DNA from: Chloroflexota bacterium
GTDB lineage: Bacteria > Chloroflexota > Anaerolineae > SpSt-600
Direction of reading: 5' to 3'
DNA: 5,243 nucleotides
Assembly (NCBI GenBank): GCA_011041825.1
Contig: DRAO01000085.1
Coordinates: forward strand, 1 to 5,243
The notes under the pieces are model-generated. The model did not search any database. It was given only the letters and a program-made list of their open reading frames with translations, and was not told the origin of the DNA. This document shows positions 1-4,913 of the stretch, one piece after another (within the stretch, counting starts at the first letter, position 1; each line of letters opens with the position of its first letter). A program made the translations under genes and the position numbers.

Positions 1-2
1 GA

Positions 3-61
3 GGAGGGAGTTATTTCTTTGACGGCAGCTTCGCTGCCGTCGAAGAAATAACTTCCCTTAA
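3..61. repeat. 60-bp palindromic element, copy 1 (REP/MITE-like)
   Basis: Bases 6-29 pair with 33-56 around a three-base loop (TTC, 30-32), giving a stem of 24 pairs, two of them G-T. A second copy lies at 910-969 in inverted orientation. By hand alignment the two agree at about 52 of 60 positions with one gap, and most differences are transitions. The stem lacks a T tract directly after it on either strand, so a simple intrinsic terminator is not the best reading. A short repeated extragenic palindrome or a miniature mobile element is more likely. No encoded protein or target duplication is visible. I do not recognise a named family. Confidence 0.75.
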
Positions 62-80
62 TAAATATCCCTGCTTCGGA

Positions 81-97
81 GGCATTCCTTTGATGCC
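81..97. other. Small hairpin in the left intergenic region
   Basis: GGCAT (81-85) pairs with ATGCC (93-97) over a seven-base loop. It is short and could be chance, but it lies in a stretch where nearly every segment can fold. No gene is seen from 62 to 293: the reading frames there have no ribosome binding site and no recognisable protein. Confidence 0.3.
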
Positions 98-153
98 AAA
101 ACGTCATCGCTCATATTGGAGAACCCAACAGGGCTGGGGTCAAGCCTGGGCCA

Positions 154-166
154 GGGCTAAAAGCCC
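154..166. other. Hairpin GGGCT-AAA-AGCCC
   Basis: GGGCT (154-158) pairs with AGCCC (162-166) around a three-base AAA loop. Just left of it, 145-155 is the perfect odd palindrome CCTGGGCCAGG, and the heptamer CAGGGCT occurs at both 129-135 and 152-158, so several mutually exclusive folds are possible. There is no T tract. It belongs to the run of GC-rich foldbacks that ends at 257. Confidence 0.4.
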
Positions 167-180
167 CGTCCTGAGCAGTG

Positions 181-201
181 AAAGCCCGCTGGAAGCGGGC
201 T
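181..201 (-). terminator. Probable intrinsic terminator of cinA (weak)
   Basis: Read on the minus strand, AGCCCGC and GCGGGCT (195-201 and 183-189) form a 7-bp GC-rich stem with loop TTCCA, followed by TTC. The T tract is short, so termination strength is uncertain. It lies about 90 bases beyond the cinA stop codon. An alternative is that it is only one arm of the nested palindrome at 172-235. Confidence 0.4.
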
Positions 202-205
202 GTTT

Positions 206-230
206 AGGGCGCTTCCAGCGCCCTTTCTCT
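206..230 (+). terminator. Possible plus-strand terminator for an unseen left gene
   Basis: AGGGCGC (206-212) pairs with GCGCCCT (218-224) around loop TTCCA and is followed by TTTCTCT on the plus strand, a pyrimidine-rich tail like that of an intrinsic terminator. Together with the minus-strand hairpin at 181-201 it would insulate convergent genes. The left gene is outside the window, so its existence and direction are inference. Confidence 0.4.
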
Positions 231-236
231 GCTCAC

Positions 237-257
237 CCGGGAGCTTTAAGCTCCCGG
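237..257. other. Strong 9-bp hairpin downstream of cinA
   Basis: CCGGGAGCT (237-245) pairs perfectly with AGCTCCCGG (249-257) over the three-base loop TTA. It lies about 37 bases past the cinA stop on the minus strand and has no T tract in either direction. It may stabilise the cinA mRNA 3' end or act with the neighbouring foldbacks in termination. Confidence 0.55.
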
Positions 258-293
258 CCCTTCTGTCGGCGGCTATGCCAAAAAGAGCATCGT

Positions 294-770
294 TCAGCGC
301 CGGGCTAGTTTTAAATACCGATGCAGCATTTCCAAAGCTGCTTCGGAAGAAAGCCTCTTGTTTCCCTCTCTATCTTCGTGCCATAGGAAACGCTCGCACC
401 TCTCGTAATCGGGAGCCGAAATTGCTACGTAAACCAGGCCCACGGGTTTGGCGGGGGTGCCTCCTCCAGGGCCTGCGATACCGGTAATGCCGATGCCTAT
501 ATCAGCCTTAAGGCGCTCCCGCACGCCTCTGGCCATTTGAAGGGCTGTTTCCTCGCTTACCGCTCCTACACTGCGGAGGGTTTCATCTCTCACACCCAGC
601 AAATCCTTCTTAACCTGATTGGAATAAGCCACCACTCCACCTATGAAATAATCGGAGCTACCGGGCACATTGGTTATGCGATGCGAGAGGAGCCCTCCCG
701 TGCACGATTCAGCCGTGGCCAAGGTCAGCCGGTGCTTCCTGAGAAGCTCACCCACTTCCTTCTCCAGCAT
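294..770 (-). CDS. pncC: CinA C-terminal domain protein, nicotinamide-nucleotide amidase (PncC type)
   Basis: A 158-aa cytoplasmic protein consisting only of the CinA C-terminal domain, the size of stand-alone PncC proteins and without the N-terminal MoaB-like domain of full CinA. Family knowledge: it deamidates nicotinamide mononucleotide to nicotinate mononucleotide in pyridine nucleotide recycling; full-length CinA is also tied to competence. Visible hallmarks are TAESCTGG (about residues 19-26, holding the conserved serine), GGVVAYSNQVK with LLGV (44-60), GAVSEETA (69-76) and the glycine-rich GITGIAGPGGGTPAKPVG (94-111). I chose ATG at 770 because GGGAG (779-783) lies eight bases upstream. 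The in-frame GTG at 785 would add MGAGD but lacks a good ribosome binding site. The gene has its own promoter and is bracketed by the two copies of the 60-bp palindromic element. Nothing looks truncated. Confidence 0.93.
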   Translation of the reverse strand: MLEKEVGELLRKHRLTLATAESCTGGLLSHRITNVPGSSDYFIGGVVAYSNQVKKDLLGVRDETLRSVGAVSEETALQMARGVRERLKADIGIGITGIAGPGGGTPAKPVGLVYVAISAPDYERCERFLWHEDREGNKRLSSEAALEMLHRYLKLARR

Positions 771-812
771 ATCTCCTGCTCCCACTCGAATCTGGTGGAT
801 AACACAGCTTCA

Positions 813-839
813 AAGGGGCCATAGCCTATTGTGCCCCTT
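813..839 (-). promoter_or_regulatory. Hairpin in the cinA 5' leader, at the predicted transcript start
   Basis: AAGGGGC and GCCCCTT (minus strand 839-833 and 819-813) can pair over a 13-base loop. The left arm begins right after the -10 box, so the stem would lie at the very 5' end of the mRNA, protecting it, or serve as a DNA operator overlapping the start site. The leader is about 60 nt long in total. No riboswitch family is recognised. Confidence 0.35.
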
Positions 840-868
840 AATATATCACATCTCCTTACATCCGTCAA
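840..868 (-). promoter_or_regulatory. Sigma-A-type promoter of cinA, extended -10
   Basis: On the minus strand TTGACG (868-863) is followed by a 17-bp spacer and TATATT (845-840). The dinucleotide TG sits one base before the -10, giving an extended -10. Five of six bases match consensus in each box. Transcription should start near 833, about 60 bases before the cinA ATG. The terminator of the nuclease gene lies immediately upstream, so cinA is probably its own transcription unit. Confidence 0.75.
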
Positions 869-874
869 AGGGTT

Positions 875-896
875 AAAAACGGGCTAATCCCAGCCC
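875..896 (-). terminator. Intrinsic terminator of the nuclease gene
   Basis: On the minus strand GGGCT (896-892) pairs with AGCCC (885-881) over loop GGGATT and is followed by G and five T. The stem is short, but the T tract is right. It lies about 85 bases past the nuclease stop, after the second 60-bp element and just before the cinA promoter. A competing fold pairs AATCCC (886-891) with GGGATT (903-908). Confidence 0.55.
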
Positions 897-909
897 CAAA
901 CGGGGATTC

Positions 910-969
910 TTAAGGGAAAGTTATATCTTCGACGGCAATGAAGTCGCCGTCGAAGAAATAACCCCTTCC
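910..969. repeat. 60-bp palindromic element, copy 2 (inverted relative to copy 1)
   Basis: Bases 920-936 pair with 946-962, with one mismatch at 925/957, around a nine-base loop at 937-945. Read on the minus strand the element aligns with copy 1 (3-61) along its full length, with about eight differences including a one-base gap. The inner edges of both copies end in the same CCCTTAA sequence pointing toward cinA. The GACGGC/GCCGTC core stem is intact in both. Position 930 is C here where copy 1 has T at 20; both bases still pair with G, which fits selection for the stem. It begins 11 bases beyond the nuclease stop codon. Confidence 0.75.
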
Positions 970-979
970 TTTCGTGCTT

Positions 980-1864
980 TTAATATGAGTACGTGGCTAT
1001 CGGATTGCCTTGCGAATCCAGGAGGGACACGGTATCCCCCTTGTTATTCCACACCGCTCCCCCTCTCTTGCACCAGTAAAGGTCTGTCCTCGTGTTGGTT
1101 CCGCATCCAGTATGCACCCTTACGCTTGCCCCCGGGGAGAGCACAAAGTTGGGGAAAATGAAGGTGTGCCCTTTCTTGTTGCGGAGAATCCACCTGCTCA
1201 TATCTACGGGACTTTCCCCCTCATTGGTGAAGCACACATATTCTTCCACTTTGTTATGATTATCGTTACCTGGGGCATCAAACTGAGAGCAAGCCGGGTT
1301 TACTACAATCTGCAAGGGTTGCCCAGGGGCAGGAGATAATGCCCAAAGGCCCCGTCCCGCTTCCCTGGCCTCTTTCTCGAGCCGCCTGAAAAGGTCAGCA
1401 TATTTTACGTCCGGTGGGAAGGTAACCGCACGGGCATATCCCTGTTCTACAAGGTAGGCGTTCACGAAGAGGCCATCAACGTAAACATATCTGAGGAGCC
1501 TCCCATACCTGTCCGTCTCCGAAACATCCTTTTCCAAGATGACGGTTTTGCCTTCCACAAGCTCCTTATTTTTCTCGTATGCTTCTCGGGCAAAGTATTC
1601 CACGGGCTTTTGAGGGTGATGAAGCTCCGGGGTATCAATGCCTATGTAGCGGACGGTGTAAATGCGGCCATCAATTTCCACCTTAATCGTATCACCGTCT
1701 ATCACTTCCACAACTTTGGCGATTTCACCGGAAGGCATAGAGGTGGGTGGCAGAGTGGTCTTCTGAGCTGAAGGCGTAACGGTGGGTGACCTGGATGGGG
1801 CTATAGCACAGGAGGCAAGAAATGCCAACAGCAGCAGGCAAGGCATAAGTCGTTTCCAATTCAC
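980..1864 (-). CDS. Thermonuclease-family lipoprotein with C-terminal lamin-tail domain
   Basis: A 294-aa exported nuclease. GTG at 1864 is chosen because AGGAGG (1871-1876) lies six bases upstream; the longer frame back to 1927 would run through the promoter. Residues 6-19 form a lipoprotein signal ending in lipobox LASC, so Cys19 is probably lipidated and the protein membrane-anchored. A Ser/Thr/Pro-rich linker (about 20-46) leads to a staphylococcal-nuclease domain (about 47-176). By comparison with S. aureus nuclease, Asp58 and Asp77 match the calcium ligands Asp21 and Asp40, while Arg72, Glu80 and Arg122 match catalytic Arg35, Glu43 and Arg87, so it should be active on DNA or RNA. Residues about 183-294 form a lamin-tail (LTD) beta-sandwich with WILRN and NNKGDTVSLLD motifs. 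Four cysteines (192, 211, 254, 265) could form disulfides. It is transcribed divergently from the sensor gene. Confidence 0.92.
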   Translation of the reverse strand: MNWKRLMPCLLLLAFLASCAIAPSRSPTVTPSAQKTTLPPTSMPSGEIAKVVEVIDGDTIKVEIDGRIYTVRYIGIDTPELHHPQKPVEYFAREAYEKNKELVEGKTVILEKDVSETDRYGRLLRYVYVDGLFVNAYLVEQGYARAVTFPPDVKYADLFRRLEKEAREAGRGLWALSPAPGQPLQIVVNPACSQFDAPGNDNHNKVEEYVCFTNEGESPVDMSRWILRNKKGHTFIFPNFVLSPGASVRVHTGCGTNTRTDLYWCKRGGAVWNNKGDTVSLLDSQGNPIATYSY

Positions 1865-1870
1865 AATGTC

Positions 1871-1876
1871 CCTCCT
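1871..1876 (-). promoter_or_regulatory. Ribosome binding site deciding the nuclease start
   Basis: A perfect AGGAGG on the minus strand lies six bases before GTG at 1864. It settles the start in favour of the 294-residue product rather than the 315-residue frame. The predicted transcript begins near 1892, well downstream of the longer frame's start. Confidence 0.85.
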
Positions 1877-1898
1877 AAGATATGCTCTCCCCTCCCTA

Positions 1899-1927
1899 AT
1901 ACTATCACGGTAAGGTAGGGGTGTCAA
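1899..1927 (-). promoter_or_regulatory. Sigma-A-type promoter of the nuclease gene, extended -10
   Basis: On the minus strand a perfect TTGACA (1927-1922) is followed by a 17-bp spacer and TAGTAT (1904-1899), with TG one base before the -10. The predicted start near 1892 gives a leader of about 28 nt that holds the AGGAGG. It faces away from the sensor promoter; the two -35 boxes are 31 bp apart. Confidence 0.8.
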
Positions 1928-1958
1928 ATTCCGCCATTGTGATTGGTTTCACCTTCTC

Positions 1959-1987
1959 TTGCCTATTCTGTCTAAAAATGCTAAAAT
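1959..1987 (+). promoter_or_regulatory. Sigma-A-type promoter of the sensor-S1-ftsK operon, extended -10
   Basis: TTGCCT (1959-1964), a 17-bp spacer and TAAAAT (1982-1987) with TG at 1979-1980 form an extended -10 promoter. Transcription should start near 1994, leaving a leader of about 27 nt. No other strong promoter was noticed before the downstream genes, whose starts lie inside preceding coding sequence. Confidence 0.75.
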
Positions 1988-2020
1988 AGGCAAGAACGTG
2001 AATCCGCTCCGGAGAGGAGG

Positions 2021-3931
2021 ATGACCGGCAGCGATATTTTGACTTTGAGCAATTTCATTATCTCCTCGGGCATTGTGCTTGTGGCTTTCTCTCTGCTCGC
2101 CTACATAGCCACCTATAACTTCGCCAACCCCGTGGCCCGAGCTTTCTGTGCTATGATGACGTTTGTCATCCTGGTCTATGCTGGCGACGTGGTAATACCC
2201 AAGGTGAAATCCATTGAAGCAGCCCTGATGTGGTTGCGCCTGCAATGGTTGGGCATAGCCTTTATCCCCGCTGCTTATCTGCATTTCTCCGATGCCCTTC
2301 TGCGCACGGTTAATTCCCTCTCCTTGATACGGCGTTGGCTGGTGATAGGCGCTTACATTTTAGGCCTGCTGTTCTGTGTCCTGGCCCTCCTGAGCGATGT
2401 CTTGGTCTACGATGGCCATTTCAGTGAGGGGCTGGTATACTTGGCTCCGGGACCTATTTTCCCCCTTTTTACTTGCTTCTTCATCCTTGCTTATGGAGCC
2501 AGCCTCTACAGCCTGTACCGGGCACGGCAAAAAGCCCTTACCTCTACCACCCGTAGGCGGATGACCTACCTTATGGTGGCTTTCATAGGCCCGGGGCTAG
2601 GCGTCTTCCCTTACCTCCTCATCTCCAAAACGGCTGCTATCTTTTCTGCCCCACTGGTGCTCTTCCTATCGGTGGTCGGCAACCTCACGGTGGCCCTGAT
2701 GCTGGTGGTTATGGCCTACACAGTCGCTTACTACGGTGTCCTCACCCCCGACCGGGTGATAAAGCATCGCCTCATCCATTATCTCCTCCGAGGGCCGTTC
2801 GTGGGCCTGTGTGTGATAGGAGTTATCCTGCTGCTTTCAAACGTGGACCAAATCCTCGGCTTGCCCAGGGATACGGTCATCGTTTTCGCCGTAGTAGGGT
2901 TGATTGTAGTGCTTCAGATTTCCATAAACAGGGCCAAGCCTTTCATAGACCGCATCATTTACAGCCGGGATAAAGACGAAGTAGCCTGGATTCAGGAATT
3001 GGATGAACGCCTCCTCACCACCACCGACCTCCAGCAATTCTTGGAGAGCGTACTGGTAGCCCTCTGCGAATTTATGAAAGTCCATTGGGGGTTTGTGGGG
3101 CTCATTCAAGGTTCCAACCTGATGCTCGAAGCGAAATGTGGCCCCTTGCTTCAGATAAATGAGATTTTCTCCGGATTGGATGTCTCATCTCTCCGAGAGA
3201 TGTTGAGCTCTGATGAAGGTAGTATCCATCTGGATGAGGACCTGCGTGTTTACAACCGGGGGTTCTGGCTGATACCTCTCAGGAGTTCGGGGGGTGATTT
3301 GCTGGGGATATTGGCTTTAGATTCCCCTGCTGAGGATACGGAGCTGACTCTGGAAGAGGTTGAGGTGCTTAAGAGCTTGATTCACAGGGTCTCGGTAGCT
3401 CTGGAAGACCGGCTTCTCCAGCAGCGGGTATTTGAAGCCCTCCGGCACATAATACCTGAGATTGAACGCATCCAGCGCTGGCGTGCCACCCCTTATTCGG
3501 CACCTGCGCAAAGCCCTGAGGTCCTGGCTGACTTGAGCAGCCCTGAGTATCGGAAGTGGGTTAAGGAGGCCCTTGCCCATTACTGGGGTGGCCCCAAGCT
3601 TACTAAAAGCCCCCTCATCAAGCTCCGCATAGTGGAGAAGGCGATGAAAGAGTACGGGGGCAACCCGACCAAGGCCCTCAGGGCTGTGCTGAGGGAGGCC
3701 ATTGAAGCCCTTAAGCCCGAAGGCGAGTATCCAGATAGTTCCCTGGAGTGGCTGCTCTACAATATCTTGGATATGCGGTTCATCCAGGGCAAACGTCCCA
3801 GGGAAATCGCTAACCGGCTGGCCATAAGCGAATCTGACCTTTACCGTAAGCAGAGGATAGCCATAGAGCAGGTGACGAAAATCCTGGCAGAAATGGAACG
3901 GAGGGAGGCCTATGCTGACACAGGAAAGTGA
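2021..3931 (+). CDS. 7TM/GAF membrane sensor with C-terminal helix-turn-helix-like domain, no kinase
   Basis: A 636-aa polytopic membrane protein. Residues 10-235 hold seven hydrophobic helices (about 12-31, 41-60, 70-88, 106-126, 144-164, 181-201, 210-234), like the 7TM sensor region of some histidine kinases. Two more helices (about 257-275, 284-303) follow, then a DRIIYSRDKDE segment (310-320) of the kind that precedes cytoplasmic sensor domains. Residues about 325-465 look like a GAF domain. No H-box, N-box or G-box follows. Instead residues 475-630 are helical, including a conserved-looking stretch (about 508-566, VKEALAHYWGGPKL and SPLIKL) and a possible helix-turn-helix near 578-622 (REIANRLAISESDLYRKQRIA) resembling sigma region 4 or LuxR-type helices. 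It may therefore regulate transcription directly from the membrane. Ligand and targets are unknown. At the start, GGAG (2011-2014) is six bases before ATG, while AGGAGG (2015-2020) abuts it. It is the first gene of the operon and overlaps the S1 gene by 20 nt. Confidence 0.85.
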   Translation: MTGSDILTLSNFIISSGIVLVAFSLLAYIATYNFANPVARAFCAMMTFVILVYAGDVVIPKVKSIEAALMWLRLQWLGIAFIPAAYLHFSDALLRTVNSLSLIRRWLVIGAYILGLLFCVLALLSDVLVYDGHFSEGLVYLAPGPIFPLFTCFFILAYGASLYSLYRARQKALTSTTRRRMTYLMVAFIGPGLGVFPYLLISKTAAIFSAPLVLFLSVVGNLTVALMLVVMAYTVAYYGVLTPDRVIKHRLIHYLLRGPFVGLCVIGVILLLSNVDQILGLPRDTVIVFAVVGLIVVLQISINRAKPFIDRIIYSRDKDEVAWIQELDERLLTTTDLQQFLESVLVALCEFMKVHWGFVGLIQGSNLMLEAKCGPLLQINEIFSGLDVSSLREMLSSDEGSIHLDEDLRVYNRGFWLIPLRSSGGDLLGILALDSPAEDTELTLEEVEVLKSLIHRVSVALEDRLLQQRVFEALRHIIPEIERIQRWRATPYSAPAQSPEVLADLSSPEYRKWVKEALAHYWGGPKLTKSPLIKLRIVEKAMKEYGGNPTKALRAVLREAIEALKPEGEYPDSSLEWLLYNILDMRFIQGKRPREIANRLAISESDLYRKQRIAIEQVTKILAEMERREAYADTGK

Positions 3932-4913
3932 AGGGAAGAAAATCTGGGAAGAACCGCTGGAGGAGGATTACTGGAAAGCCATTCTCGAGCAAGGGGAATC
4001 CCCCCCTGAGGCTCCTCCACCGGAGGAATTAGGATTTTCGGGGTTTGAAGCAAAAGGCAAGGAACAGGAGCCCGCTTCAGTGGAGGACCTGGACGAGGAT
4101 TGGGCACAGGCCGAGAGGTATTTCCAAACCCAGGAAACGCTGGAGGTGCCCGTCATAGGTTACAACCGGGGGGGATTGCTTGTGCAATTCAACAACCTGA
4201 AAGGCTTCGTGCCTCTGTCCCATCTCTCCTTCATCCCTTATGGTTTATCTCCGGAAGACCGGCTTTCCTTTATGGCTCAGTGCGTAGGTGAGAAATTGCC
4301 CGTTAAGATAATTGAATTGGATAGAAGCCGCAATCGGCTGGTCTTCTCGGAGCGGGAGGCCCTTGTTGATTCCCGGGGGGAGGAATTGCTCGAAAGCATC
4401 CAGCCCGGTCAGGTGCTTGAAGGTACGGTTACTAACATCCGCCCCTTCGGCGTCTTCGTGGACATAGGGGGCATCGAGGGTTTGGTGCACGTATCGGAAA
4501 TCTCGTGGAGCCGGGTCGAGCATCCCGCTCAGGTCCTCAAGCCCGGTCAAGAGGTGAAAGTCTATGTCATTGATGTCAACAAGGAGGAACGTAAGATAGC
4601 CCTTAGCATAAAGCGCCTCCAACCAGACCCCTGGATTGGCCTGGAGAGCCGCTATCAGGTGGGGCAGGTGCTTAAGGGCGTGGTTACCAACGTGGTGGAC
4701 TTCGGGGCTTTCGTGGAGGTGGAAAAGGGCTTAGAAGGGCTGGTGCACATCTCGGAGTTAGCCGAAGGGAATTTCATACACCCCCGCAACGTGGTTAACG
4801 AAGGCGACGAGGTTATGGTACAGGTGATAGAAGTGGATGAGAAAGGGCGGCACCTTGGGCTCAGTATGAGGAGGGTGCCCAACGCCTTAGGTGATAAGAA
4901 TGAGCGGGCGTAA
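3912..4913 (+). CDS. S1 RNA-binding domain protein (three S1 domains)
   Basis: A 333-aa, probably cytoplasmic protein related to ribosomal protein S1 and to bacterial proteins with several S1 repeats. Residues 1-75 are acidic and proline-rich (SPPEAPPPEE) and probably disordered. Three OB-fold S1 repeats follow: a divergent one at about 76-147 (GGLLVQFNNLKGFVPLSHL), then canonical ones at about 166-234 (GTVTNIRPFGVFVDIGGIEG, LVHVSEISW) and 249-319 (GVVTNVVDFGAFVEVEKGLE, LVHISEL). Three domains are fewer than the six of E. coli S1, so it may be a short S1 or an accessory RNA-binding protein; I cannot tell whether it is the genome's only S1. The ATG lies 20 nt inside the sensor gene, with GGAGG (3900-3904) seven bases upstream, so translational coupling is likely. 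It overlaps the following ftsK-like gene by 14 nt. Confidence 0.92.
   Translation: MLTQESEGKKIWEEPLEEDYWKAILEQGESPPEAPPPEELGFSGFEAKGKEQEPASVEDLDEDWAQAERYFQTQETLEVPVIGYNRGGLLVQFNNLKGFVPLSHLSFIPYGLSPEDRLSFMAQCVGEKLPVKIIELDRSRNRLVFSEREALVDSRGEELLESIQPGQVLEGTVTNIRPFGVFVDIGGIEGLVHVSEISWSRVEHPAQVLKPGQEVKVYVIDVNKEERKIALSIKRLQPDPWIGLESRYQVGQVLKGVVTNVVDFGAFVEVEKGLEGLVHISELAEGNFIHPRNVVNEGDEVMVQVIEVDEKGRHLGLSMRRVPNALGDKNERA
4889..4894 (+). promoter_or_regulatory. Ribosome binding site deciding the ftsK-like start
   Basis: AGGTGA lies five bases before ATG at 4900, inside the end of the S1 gene. It supports a start that overlaps the S1 stop codon by 14 nt. An in-frame GTG at 4891 lies within this site and is less likely to be used. 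Confidence 0.6.

Larger units (their letters stand above)
172..235. repeat. 64-nt nested palindrome (possible cruciform or three-way junction)
   Basis: The whole segment is an inverted repeat centred between 203 and 204: 27 of 32 opposed positions pair, with mismatches at 179/228, 185/222, 186/221, 198/209 and 199/208. The same bases can fold another way. An outer stem (172-182 with 225-235, one mismatch) would then enclose two separate 7-bp hairpins (183-201 and 206-224). Their five-base loops, TGGAA and TTCCA, are exact reverse complements and could form a kissing contact. Such built-in alternatives suggest a structured RNA, a bidirectional terminator or a foldback DNA element. I do not recognise a known RNA family. 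Confidence 0.7.

Noticed and set aside
129..257. CRISPR array
   Set aside because: The foldbacks differ in sequence and spacing; there are no identical direct repeats with unique spacers.
90..308. 72-codon plus-strand frame in the left intergenic region
   Set aside because: It has no ribosome binding site, runs through the palindromes and into the cinA end, and its product is a basic, composition-driven sequence without family likeness.
294..785. GTG start at 785 for the CinA-domain protein
   Set aside because: There is no Shine-Dalgarno match before it, whereas ATG at 770 has GGGAG eight bases upstream and gives the usual N-terminus of the family.
537..876. Plus-strand frames of 95 and 68 codons opposite cinA and its promoter
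   Set aside because: They are antisense to a well-supported gene and have no ribosome binding site or recognisable domain.
980..1927. Longer 315-residue start for the nuclease
   Set aside because: The start would lie on the -35 box and upstream of the predicted transcript start; the lipobox signal and AGGAGG support GTG at 1864.
1949..2284. 111-codon minus-strand frame across the divergent promoter and sensor start
   Set aside because: It is antisense to the first membrane helices of the sensor, has no ribosome binding site and matches no family I know.
2021..3931. Calling the sensor a histidine kinase
   Set aside because: No H, N or G box is present after the GAF region, so the name would imply an activity the sequence does not show.
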